This document shows positions 26,112 through 35,800 of a DNA stretch of 41,589 nt, piece after piece; position 1 is the first letter of the stretch; each line of letters opens with the position of its first letter. Location: positions 1-41,589 of the forward strand of contig CAJWBJ010000025.1 in assembly GCA_913020495.1 (NCBI GenBank), read 5' to 3'. The position numbers and the translations under genes are program-made. The stretch is from an uncultured Oleiphilus sp. (GTDB lineage Bacteria > Pseudomonadota > Gammaproteobacteria > Pseudomonadales > Oleiphilaceae). Under the pieces are notes generated by a model. That model saw only the letters and a program-made list of their open reading frames with translations. It made no database searches and was not told the origin of the DNA.

Positions 26112-29100
26112 ATGGTATCTGATTTAAAATGTGGTCGACTTTACGTTCCATTAGTTTTTCTAATTATGATGTTTTTTATGTCGAGTTTCACGTCAGCAGA
26201 ACTCAATCTCAAAACCGATTCAAATTCGAATAAGCCACTCACCCCTATTACTGTTCAACTAAAGTGGCTGCATCAGTTCCAGTTTGCTGGTTATTACGCA
26301 GCGGTTGCAAAAGGATATTATCAGCAGGCAGGTTTTGACGTTAGCTTGAAAGAAGCTGGGCCACAAATTAATCCTGTGGATGAAGTGTTATCAGGTCGAG
26401 CTAATTTTGGTATCGCAAATTCTGAACTGATGTTATACCACTTAAATGGCGAACCCGTGATTGCGCTAGCAGCCATTATTCAACACTCCCCTATTGTTTT
26501 GATGAGTTTGAAAAGCGCCAATATTTTAAGTCCTCAGGATTTGATAGGGAAAAAATTGATGTATCCTGCAGGGCACTATGGTGCTAATACTTTAGGTATT
26601 CTACTTAAAGAAGGGATTCAGAAATCACAGGTAGAATCTATACCGCTTTCTTATAATATTTATGACCTGATAGAGGGGAAGGTTGATGCAATGGTCGGTT
26701 ATGTGACTGATCAGCCCTATTTACTTAAAGAAAAAGGGATTGACTATAATCTCATTGACCCACGTACTTATGGTATCGATTTCTACGGAGACGTTCTTTT
26801 TACCAGCGAACAATTAGCTGAAGATAAACCTGATCAAGTTGTAAAGTTTAGGGCCGCGACCTTAAAAGGGTGGCGCTATGCAATAGAACACCCTGATGAA
26901 ATGGTTGAATTGATATTAAGTCAATATCCTGTTGTAAAAACCAAGAGTGAGCTGCAATACGAAGCACAAGAAACTATCAAGCTAATCGTGCCTAAACTCG
27001 TTGATTTGGGGCATATGAATCCCGGGCGTTGGCAGGCTATTGCTGAAACCTTTATTGAATTAAATATGACTGATGGCATTTACGAAGATGACGGTTTTAT
27101 TTATACCCCCGAGAAAGAGCAGGCCTACCAAATACTAAAATTGTTTATTCAAATTGCTGGTGTTCTCGTGATGCTGATTGCAATTTGCATCGCTATATTG
27201 TTCTACTTTAATAAACAGCTCAAATTAGCGATTGCTGAAAAAACAGTGTATCTGACGAAAGCTAATCGAGAGCTGATTGTATATACCAAGCAGCTTAAAG
27301 AAAAAGAGGGCGAGTTATTTAGCTTAAATAAAAACCTAGAAAAACATGTGATCTCCCGAACAGAAACGATTAATAAAGTGAACCATGAACTCACAATAGA
27401 GATAGAGCAACGAAAGCTTCGTGAACTATCACTTCAGCTGCTATCAAAAGCGATTGAAAGTAGTAGTAGCGTTGTACTGATTATTGATAAACAATATGTT
27501 ATTCGTTACGCAAGCACCGCATTTTTAACGTTAACAGGCTTAACAGATCAAGAGATTCAGGATCAGCCGATAAAAGCGCTGGAAAACAGGCTGACGTTAC
27601 CTGAAATATCAAACGCAGATTTTTCACCCAATTCAAAAGGTGTTGTTGAAAGTGAGTTGGAATGCATCGGCGTGGATGGAGTAACACGCTGGTTAAATAC
27701 AGCTATTTCGCTTCTATGGTCTGATAACCAAGAAATCTCGCATTATGTAATTGTTTTTGACGATATAACAGCACTGAAAAACCGTAAAGATGAAATGGAA
27801 AAAATAGCGCTTTATGACCCGCTTACCGGTTTGGAAAACCGGGTACTATTCAAAACCCGGCTTGAAAAAATAATTCAGAATTTACAGCGAAATGAAGTAA
27901 AAACAGCTCTCTTGTTTATTGATATTGACGATTTTAAATCAATTAATGACTCTTTAGGCCATGAGACCGGCGATCATGTTTTAAAAACGGTTGCTGAACG
28001 CTTGAAAACACATACTCGAAAAAATGACACAGTTTCCAGAGTAAGCGGCGATGAGTTTATTATTTTATTAAACGATATTCATGCTTATGACGACGCCAGT
28101 AAAGTAACCAGACATATTATTGAATCGTTTAAAAAACCAATTATGATGAATGAGCGCGAAATTTTTGTGACGGTTAGTATTGGTATTAGTGTTACGCCCG
28201 ATGACTCAGTTAGTGAAACAGAGCTGATCAATAATGCTGATCTGGCGATGTATCGGGCAAAACAAAATGGCGGCAATAGTTATCATTTTTTTTGTGAAGA
28301 TATGAATGCTGAAATCAGACAAAAAAATATTATTGAACTGGAATTAAAGGAAGCAATACGAGATGAAAATTTTTTCCTGACTTATCTACCTGTTATCAAT
28401 TTAGAAAACTCAAATATAGTGGGTGCTGAAGCACTCATTCGTTGGCAGTTTTCAGAAGAGGATGTTCGAAACCCTCACGATTTCATTCCTATTGCAGAAG
28501 AGTCAGGCTCAATTATTCCAATGGGCCTTTGGGTGATGAAACAAGCCTTTGCGGATATACAAAAGTTGTTAGCATCTCAGGTTAAACATATTAAAATTTC
28601 AGTGAATATTGCTTGTCGACAACTCAAGGATAAACACTTTATATCTGATGTGCGTAAGCTATTCTCACCACACCCAAATTATATTAAGTATTTTGAGTTT
28701 GAAATTACTGAAAATTGCTTCATTGAAAACCAGACAGAAAATATTAATGCTTTGAATGACCTTAGAAAAATGGGGTTTGCGATAGCTTTGGATGATTTTG
28801 GCACCGGTTACGCGTCATTGAGTTATCTACAGCGTATTCCTGTTGATACAATCAAAATTGATCGATCTTTTTTAAACGAACTATCGGGTGATAATGGCAA
28901 TTCTGAGCTTATTCAGGCGACGGTCGCGATGGCTCATCAACTTAATTTGAAGGTTGTAGCTGAAGGTGTTGAAAATGAAACCCAAGTTGAATTTTTAACC
29001 TCCATAGGTTGTGATATGGGCCAAGGCTTTTATTATGATTCACCTATGTTAATTGACCAATTAATCGCTCGTTTTTCAGGTGAAAAAAGTACGTATTCAA

Positions 29101-29132
29101 CATTGGTTAGCGGGGCAGTTCTTCCCGGTTAA
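26112..29132 (+). CDS. NMT1/THI5-like sensor with PAS, GGDEF and EAL domains
   Basis: This 1006-residue c-di-GMP receptor protein starts with a signal segment (1-29), then a periplasmic NMT1/THI5-like solute-binding domain (about 45-330; TVQLKWLHQFQFAGYYAAVAKG is characteristic), one membrane helix (about 344-366), a cytoplasmic coiled coil (370-435), a PAS domain (about 440-555), a GGDEF domain (about 565-730) and an EAL domain (about 745-990). The cyclase motif reads SGDEF at 645-649, so its first Gly is replaced. EAL residues look intact: EAL at 773-775, DDFGTGY at 894-900, KIDRSF and AEGVE. A phosphodiesterase switched by a small ligand, perhaps pyrimidine-like, is likely; cyclase activity is uncertain. 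Confidence 0.92.
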   Translation: MVSDLKCGRLYVPLVFLIMMFFMSSFTSAELNLKTDSNSNKPLTPITVQLKWLHQFQFAGYYAAVAKGYYQQAGFDVSLKEAGPQINPVDEVLSGRANFGIANSELMLYHLNGEPVIALAAIIQHSPIVLMSLKSANILSPQDLIGKKLMYPAGHYGANTLGILLKEGIQKSQVESIPLSYNIYDLIEGKVDAMVGYVTDQPYLLKEKGIDYNLIDPRTYGIDFYGDVLFTSEQLAEDKPDQVVKFRAATLKGWRYAIEHPDEMVELILSQYPVVKTKSELQYEAQETIKLIVPKLVDLGHMNPGRWQAIAETFIELNMTDGIYEDDGFIYTPEKEQAYQILKLFIQIAGVLVMLIAICIAILFYFNKQLKLAIAEKTVYLTKANRELIVYTKQLKEKEGELFSLNKNLEKHVISRTETINKVNHELTIEIEQRKLRELSLQLLSKAIESSSSVVLIIDKQYVIRYASTAFLTLTGLTDQEIQDQPIKALENRLTLPEISNADFSPNSKGVVESELECIGVDGVTRWLNTAISLLWSDNQEISHYVIVFDDITALKNRKDEMEKIALYDPLTGLENRVLFKTRLEKIIQNLQRNEVKTALLFIDIDDFKSINDSLGHETGDHVLKTVAERLKTHTRKNDTVSRVSGDEFIILLNDIHAYDDASKVTRHIIESFKKPIMMNEREIFVTVSIGISVTPDDSVSETELINNADLAMYRAKQNGGNSYHFFCEDMNAEIRQKNIIELELKEAIRDENFFLTYLPVINLENSNIVGAEALIRWQFSEEDVRNPHDFIPIAEESGSIIPMGLWVMKQAFADIQKLLASQVKHIKISVNIACRQLKDKHFISDVRKLFSPHPNYIKYFEFEITENCFIENQTENINALNDLRKMGFAIALDDFGTGYASLSYLQRIPVDTIKIDRSFLNELSGDNGNSELIQATVAMAHQLNLKVVAEGVENETQVEFLTSIGCDMGQGFYYDSPMLIDQLIARFSGEKSTYSTLVSGAVLPG

Positions 29133-29342
29133 ATGATAAATGTTGAGGATCGCACAACATATTTTTGATAAACCACTATTTGTAGTAGCAGGGGTAATCA
29201 CTATTAACTAAGTCTCTCGCCGCGCTTATTTTTGACCTGCATAACAGAGCATTAGAATTAACAAAGGTTTACCCTAAATAAGAGCCATTTCTGTCAAATC
29301 CTATATTTCATGAAAGAACATCTATGTTCATTTATAGAAAAT

Positions 29343-29365
29343 AATAGTCTCACAAAAAGACTATT
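29343..29365. terminator. Inverted repeat between the EAL gene and the YbaK-like gene
   Basis: AATAGTCT and AGACTATT form a perfect 8-bp inverted repeat with a 7-base A-rich loop, followed by TT. It lies 67 bp before the next start codon and 210 bp after the previous stop, so it could be a terminator or an operator. The flanking 300-bp gap holds no other feature that I can see. Confidence 0.35.
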
Positions 29366-29431
29366 TTACGTGGAATTACCTACCTTATGGGGCTATGTTA
29401 AACACAGGTCTATGTTATATGGGAGGCAGTT

Positions 29432-29959
29432 ATGTCATTTCAAAGATTTATCAACCACTTAAATACTAATCAAGCGAAGTTCTCGCTGGAAACACACTCA
29501 AATGCCTATACTGCACAGGAAGTTGCCCAGCGGACGCATGTCCATGGCCTCAATATGGGCAAAGTTGTGGTTCTGGTTTGTGATGGTTGTTTGGCGCTTT
29601 GCTTATTACCGGCACACTTTCATGTAGATTGTCTCTCGCTGGCTGAAGAGATCGGTGTCTCAGAGGTTCGTCTAGCGCAAGAAAATGAGTTTATTGGCCA
29701 TTTTCCTCAGTGTGAAGTGGGGGCAATTCCGCCCTTTAATACCTTGTGGGGAATTCCTGTTTATATGAGTTTTGCTTTTGATATAGAGCAAGATATTGTT
29801 TTTAATGCAGGACAATGGTCTGAAATTGTGCGAATGCCCTGTAAAGAATATATTAGGGTAGAGGAACCAAAAATAATATCTAAAGGGGCACAACCACCTA
29901 GGCTAACGCCGCCAAAAGTTGCGAGACGACGAGGTAGAGAAAGTCTTTTAGTTCATTGA
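29432..29959 (+). CDS. YbaK/prolyl-tRNA synthetase-associated domain protein (aminoacyl-tRNA deacylase-like)
   Basis: The 175-residue protein has the YbaK fold pattern: YTAQEVAQRTHVHGLNMGKVVVLVCDG, then ALCLLPAHFHVDCLSLAEEIG, EVRLAQENEF and FPQCEVGAIPPFNTLWGIPVYM, ending the domain with IVFNAGQWSEIVRM. Family members hydrolyse mischarged tRNAs, though this free-standing subgroup is poorly characterised and its tRNA or other substrate is unknown. The C-terminal 30 residues form a basic tail (VARRRGRES). The 3' end overlaps the convergent glycosylase gene by 7 bp. Confidence 0.87.
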   Translation: MSFQRFINHLNTNQAKFSLETHSNAYTAQEVAQRTHVHGLNMGKVVVLVCDGCLALCLLPAHFHVDCLSLAEEIGVSEVRLAQENEFIGHFPQCEVGAIPPFNTLWGIPVYMSFAFDIEQDIVFNAGQWSEIVRMPCKEYIRVEEPKIISKGAQPPRLTPPKVARRRGRESLLVH

Positions 29960-30645
29960 AATCCAACACTGTTATCACCGACGCTGTAGGAGACAGTTTG
30001 ACTGATTTCCTGCAGTGATAAGCCACTTTGTTGCTGCATTTCATTAAAGAAAACCTGAGCGGCATTAAGTGACTTTTTCGTATTCAATCCGCCATCAATA
30101 TGGTTATGACCACGTAAGTAACTTTCCACATCGCGAGATAATATGAAGGTGTCTTTACCCATCGCGCGCAAAGCATATTGCCCTGTATTACCGCCTAAGC
30201 GAGCGCCATTTTTCTTTAACCAAGCCCATAAATTGATGATATCATTACTCGGCCAATCAGCAATAAGTTGACTGAAGCTGTCGGCATGGTCTTGTGCTGA
30301 AAAACGAATCATCGCCGCATTTACCGGAATGGTTTTAACCTTGGTGTAATTGCGCACAATACGTGTGTCAGTAGACTTTTGCTCCAGCATTTCAGTCGGC
30401 ATCATTAATAATTTACTAACATTAAAATCCCAAAATACTTCTCGAAAACCGGGCCATTTTTTATTGATGACAGACCAGTAAAAGCCGCACTGGAAAATCT
30501 TTCGAGTGAATTCTTCTAACCATAAATCATCACCCACCTTGGCAAGCTTATTTTTAGGTAGTGGTTGAGAAAGTATATTTGCTAAAGCCTCTTCACCGCC
30601 TTTACGTTCTAGTGCGCGTATTTGTATGCCTCTGAATTTTTCCAT
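29953..30645 (-). CDS. DNA-3-methyladenine glycosylase I-like protein
   Basis: The 230-residue protein resembles the TagI (COG2818) helix-hairpin-helix glycosylases: CGFYWSVINKKWPGFREVFWDFNVSKLLMM corresponds to the LSWxxVLxKRxxFRxxFxxFD block, RIVRNYTKVKTIPVNA to the IIRNRxKIxAxxxNA block, and LGGNTGQYALRAMGKDTFILSRDVESYL to the C-terminal part. The Cys/His zinc ligands of E. coli TagI are not evident, so it is a divergent branch. It may remove alkylated bases, but this is inferred. It is a single gene. Confidence 0.75.
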   Translation of the reverse strand: MEKFRGIQIRALERKGGEEALANILSQPLPKNKLAKVGDDLWLEEFTRKIFQCGFYWSVINKKWPGFREVFWDFNVSKLLMMPTEMLEQKSTDTRIVRNYTKVKTIPVNAAMIRFSAQDHADSFSQLIADWPSNDIINLWAWLKKNGARLGGNTGQYALRAMGKDTFILSRDVESYLRGHNHIDGGLNTKKSLNAAQVFFNEMQQQSGLSLQEISQTVSYSVGDNSVGFQ

Positions 30646-30896
30646 TGCTTACTCTAAGTGTTTTATATGATTATTATTTAATAATGAGGGTGCTTTCACG
30701 ACCTAGTCCACAGTCATTCTGGTAGTCTTTTTTGTCGGAATCCAGTTTTTTATGTCAATTTAGGTATTAAAATAATGGGTTCCGGTTGAAAAACGCACAG
30801 GAATGATAAAGTAGTTTAAAGAAACCACTGTCGTGCAAAAGTCTTAATGAGATAAGTTTGCTTAAATTAGAAGGCGTTTGTGTCACCTATAACAAG

Positions 30897-32729
30897 TTAA
30901 TGCTTAATCTGAACACGTCTGGACTCAAAAAAGAAGGTGCTTGCAGACATTTCTTCTTTAACGGTATGGGAGGCCCCTAGGATTGTTACGCATACGTTTT
31001 GGCACACTTTATAAAGGCCTGTTACGCGGGCTTTCTTTGATCGCATTAATAAGTGTTTGATCTCAACTTCTTGCTTACGGAGCTCAAGAATTTCAAGGTC
31101 GAGTTGTTTCTGCTGCTCATTCTGCTTTTCAATAATTTCTTTTGTTTGCGGGTTCAATCCTGCTACTTTCACCCTGATGGCTAACTTTCTTAAAGAATCA
31201 TGGACCTCAAGAACCTGCATTTGTTTTTTATGTAGGGCTTGTGTAATTCGCCTCAGATTCACGATTGTATCTGCGTCTGCACCAACACTAACATTTGTTG
31301 GTGCGCCTCCTGCGCTGCCAAATGTTTTTGCCGAGATGAGTTTGAATGCATAGGTGTTACCACCAATTAAATTACCTTTTCCAGATGGTTGACCAAGTAA
31401 TACTTTATTATTTGCTGATAGTTCGCAGTGACTGGCGTATTCAGCAATACTAATTTGATCTCCTGCCGTGATTTTTGCGCCACTTGCAAATTTTGCTGAA
31501 ACTTTGCCTTTTGCCGAAATAAAAGCACCGAAGCCTTCATTTTCCTGATTTTTCTCGCCAGACTTTGAGCCACCAATTAAACCTTGTGCAATGAGGACAT
31601 TGCCCTCTGACTCAATGGTTGATTTTCCCACAACGCCTTTAACGGTGACATCTCCTGACGCTTTGATATTTATACCATCTGCAACATCTTCCTCTATGCA
31701 AACAGAACCATCAAAATCAATATTTCCTGTCGCCAAACTCGCATTTTTAAGCACGAGAACGGTATCAATCGATATGCCTCGTTTATGAATAATAGGGTGG
31801 CCTTTAAGTGTGGAGATGAGTAAGTTCGGATCATCGTCACTAAGACACGAACCTTCAATGTCAGCAAAAAAAGGTAGTGTTTCCCCTGAGTCAGCAGGAA
31901 TTATTTTACCAAATACATCGGTTCCATTTTTACCATTGGCAGGGGCATGACGGCGCATTAAAGGTACGCCTGCTTCGACGACAACAAACTCATTAATATC
32001 GAGATAGTTTGCAATACCTTTTTCATCGATTTTTGGGCTAGAACTAAACTGATCCGTTACAAGTTTTTCAAATATCGAGTCTTTTCCTTTTTTAGGGTTT
32101 GTACCTTTAGCAAAAGTGAGTTTCTCACAACTTCCAAAATCAAGGGCTTGCTGAATAACATCTTGTTCAATTTCAACCGCAATCGCCATTTTTTCAATGG
32201 CCTTTTCTATATCCGGGAGTGTTACAGCTTCACCACCAAAGGGTTTGGTTAAGGTGATTTGTGCTTTGAGGTCTTGGTCAGTAACCGAAATTTCAACCTG
32301 GCCATCACGCTTTTCAGCAATATCCAGATGAGGGGCTTCTTTTCCCAGCATAGAAAATATTTGTTGTGGATTATATGAAGGTGCAGACGCTTCCCCCTCA
32401 GTATTCATTTCTTCTGAAGGCTTAGCTTCGTTACTTTTCTGAAGTTTTTTTAGAAAGACCTCAAATACTTTCTGACCTTGACCTCTTAAGGTTTGGTCGG
32501 TGACCAATAATTCTTCAATACCATCCTCAAGCATAAAGAAGCTTTGATAACCTGACTTTTCAAGCAATGTATCAATATCTTTTCGAGTAAGTGTTGCACC
32601 ACCAAAAGACGGCTCAAGTGATGCGGTGACAATGCCCGTTTCTGGATTGTGTTCGATGTGGGGAGTAAAGGAAAAGAGTTCCATTTTAATGGCCGTGAAA
32701 ACAAAAAATAAAGTGCATTCAGAAAGCAT
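30897..32729 (-). CDS. FapA/DUF342 family polymer-forming protein
   Basis: The 610-residue cytoplasmic protein has a variable N-terminal half (about 16-240), the DUF342 signature VVVEAGVPLMRRHAPANGKNGTDVFG (about 249-274), a right-handed beta-helix region of short Gly-rich repeats (about 320-480, with GSVCIEEDVADGINIKASGDVTVKGVVG) and a coiled coil (about 488-565) before the C-terminus. These match FapA proteins, linked in some bacteria to flagellar assembly and surface polymer control. The start at 32729 has AAGGG five bases upstream; MELFSF at 32684 is an alternative. No flagellar genes are nearby. It is divergent from the hybrid kinase by 155 bp. Confidence 0.88.
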   Translation of the reverse strand: MLSECTLFFVFTAIKMELFSFTPHIEHNPETGIVTASLEPSFGGATLTRKDIDTLLEKSGYQSFFMLEDGIEELLVTDQTLRGQGQKVFEVFLKKLQKSNEAKPSEEMNTEGEASAPSYNPQQIFSMLGKEAPHLDIAEKRDGQVEISVTDQDLKAQITLTKPFGGEAVTLPDIEKAIEKMAIAVEIEQDVIQQALDFGSCEKLTFAKGTNPKKGKDSIFEKLVTDQFSSSPKIDEKGIANYLDINEFVVVEAGVPLMRRHAPANGKNGTDVFGKIIPADSGETLPFFADIEGSCLSDDDPNLLISTLKGHPIIHKRGISIDTVLVLKNASLATGNIDFDGSVCIEEDVADGINIKASGDVTVKGVVGKSTIESEGNVLIAQGLIGGSKSGEKNQENEGFGAFISAKGKVSAKFASGAKITAGDQISIAEYASHCELSANNKVLLGQPSGKGNLIGGNTYAFKLISAKTFGSAGGAPTNVSVGADADTIVNLRRITQALHKKQMQVLEVHDSLRKLAIRVKVAGLNPQTKEIIEKQNEQQKQLDLEILELRKQEVEIKHLLMRSKKARVTGLYKVCQNVCVTILGASHTVKEEMSASTFFFESRRVQIKH

Positions 32730-32884
32730 AAGACCCTTTCGGAAATAGTCCAGTAAAAAAATGATTCAAACTGAATTTTGAGGGTTATCCGCTCATATTT
32801 AGCGTCAGTTCAGCTAAACTGTTTACACTATTTTTTAAATCTGTTTTATGATGGGATCGAATAATAAAAATAAGTCGATTACTA

Positions 32885-35800
32885 ATGATGTATTCAAGAA
32901 TATTTCCATGGTTATATTTGTTGCTGAACATGCTTTCAGTGCACGTTGCTTATGCGGATGAGGGTGAAATAAAACCAAAGTTCCCGACCATTCCTTTTAT
33001 TGACCTTCGTGATGACACATGGGGGGATGGCAGCGCTTATCGGCTTGATGGTATGTGGCATGCTTACTGGGGAAAACTGTATTCTCCACCTGAAATTGAA
33101 ACGACTCTGATCCGGCCCATTGAGTTTCCTGTTCCTGCTGTCTGGGGAGCAAAATCGAATACTGAAACGATCCTGCCTGTACTCGGGTACATGACTTATC
33201 GCACACGCGTAATGGTTCCTGAAAAGATTCAACCGTTATATTTATATGTTCCTGATATGCCCAGTGCGTATAAATTATGGGTGAATGGTGAGCTTATCGC
33301 CAAGAATGGCACGGTAGGTAAAACACAAGAATTTGAAATTCCCCATTTCCTACCTAAAGTCGTTCAAGTTCCAATGCATCATAAGGGAGAGCTGGATCTT
33401 GTCATTCAACTATCCAATTATCATTACAGAGAGGGCGGAATCTGGTTTAGTTTGCGCCTAACTGATGACGCTGGTGTTTTTTCAGTGGCGCAACGACCTG
33501 TCATATTAGCCGTGCTTTTTGGCACCATTTTGATTGTCTTTGGTTTATATAATCTCTCCATGTTTGCTTTTCGCTCAAAAGAAGTTGCAGCACTGTATTT
33601 TGGCTGGCTTTGCCTCGCGGTGGGCTTGCGGCGTTTGTTAATTGATGAACGTGTTATTTATATGTTTGATCTATTTAGCTGGGATACACTGCAACGTATT
33701 GAGCATTTATGTTTTTATTTATCCTTACCGCTATTTGTCGGCTTCTTTTGTTCACTTTATCGTTCTCATATTCCTGCGTGGTCGATTCGCTCATCCTGGT
33801 TATCAATTTCGCCTTTTGTTTTGCTTTGTTTAGCCTTTCCTGTTCGAATTTATTCTGAATTGAATTTCTCATTTCAAATGGTGGTCGTAGCTTCCATCGC
33901 TTTTGTTTGCTGCTTATATATTAAAGTCGCAAAAGAGAAAGGCAAAAATATAAAGTTTTTTGGTATTAGCTTATTGTTGATGGCCTTGGCAGTTATTCAT
34001 GACGTATTGAAATCAAACGGCATCATTCCAACTACCAGTAATATCGCCCACTTTGGGGTACTAGCTTTTGTTGCTTCACAGTCTCTGGCACTTCAACGAC
34101 ACTATTTAAAAAACCTGAGCCTTGTTGAAGCAATGTCAACAAAGTTAGAAAGCCGAAATAAAGAGTTGCTTGAAATAGATGAATTCAAAGATGAATTTCT
34201 AGCAACGACTTCTCATGAATTACGCACGCCTCTGCAGGGTATTTCAGGCTTGGCGAAAGTCTTAAAAGAGGAAGATCAAGGTTCACTCACCGAAGATCAA
34301 CGTCATAAGGTCACTCTCATTGCCAATACCACGCAGCGTTTAAGTGTTTTGGTGAATGATATTTTAGATTTTTCGAGTATTAAGCATGGCAAGTTGAAGC
34401 TAAATAAGAGTCGTGTTGATTTGAGTGCTATAGCTGAGCTTGTGTTTTCTACGATAAAACCGACTATTAGTGGTAAAGATATAGCATTAAGTGCTCAGAT
34501 TGCACCAGAAGTACGTTATCTGAATGCTGATGAATTCCGTCTGCAGCAAATACTATTTAATCTCATAGGCAACGCAGCAAAATATACCGAGCAAGGTTTT
34601 ATTAAGTTAATCGCTAATATCAAAGATAATGAAGTGATGTTTGAGATTACAGATTCTGGTGTCGGTATTCCTGATGAAAAACGAGCCTCCCTTTTTCGCC
34701 CTTTCGAGCAGGTTCACGTGGCTGGTCATCATGCTGCCAGTGGGACAGGGCTGGGTTTATCTATTAGTCGTCAATTAGTTGAACTTCACGGTGGGTCATT
34801 AGTGTTGAATAGTCGAGTGGGTCAGGGGACAACCGTGAGTATGGTTTTTCCAAGTGACTTGATTGTGTTGACTAATGAAGCGTCGGAAACAACAAACTTA
34901 GTGGTTGCGCCTAGCCATTCAATTCTGCCAACTCAGGAAACAAAAGGAGACAGTGTTGAATCATCTGAGCAACATACTTCTTGTGATGGCCCAATAATTT
35001 TTGTTGTTGATGATGAACCCGTGAACTGTGAACTGGTTTCAAGCCAGCTAAGAAAACAAGGCTATCAGGTTGAAGTTTTTGAGGATGGCTTAAAAGTGCT
35101 CTCAAGGCTGACTGAGAAATTGCCTGACTTGGTTTTACTTGACTTCATGATGCCTGGAATGAGCGGTTTAGAGGTTTGTCAGTCTATTAGAACGCGTTAC
35201 GACAGTTACGAGCTTCCCGTTATGATGCTGACGGCACGTCTTCAAATTAGTGATATTGTAAATGCTTTAAGCGCTGGTGCGAATGACTACTTAATCAAAC
35301 CGTATCATGAGCAAGAGTTGCTTGCTCGGGTAAATACTCAGCTAAGTGTTAGAAAATATTGGATTGCTAATCGTGAGAACCAAAAACTAAAAAGTGAGAT
35401 TGAACGACGAGAAACCTTGGAAGAAGAGCTGTCTGAGTTAAATGCCCGCTTATTGAATGTGTTGGATGTCAGTACCGAACTTATTATTTTATTGAATGAT
35501 CAGCTACAAATTATATATGCCAATGAAAAAGCAAATATTGCGCTTTGTGATCATCAGCAAGGTCTATTGGGGCAGGCAGTGCTTAATCTGGTGAATGATG
35601 ATTTAGGGCGAGAATTACAACGACTTATTAAAGAACAGCCCAGTGAAGCATTTAGTATGAATACGGCGGGTATGACGCCTGAAATGAACTGGAACGCCTC
35701 CATTAAGAGTTATTTCGAATATGGTAAAGCATATTTAGCCTTAGTAATTACCCCAATTTTTGAGACGATGTTACCTGAAACAAATGCTGCAACTTCGATT

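Noticed and set aside
24960..29132. ABC transporter for a solute
   Set aside because: Two solute-binding-like domains are present but no permease or ATPase gene lies nearby, and one of the domains is fused to GGDEF-EAL, so a sensory role is more likely.
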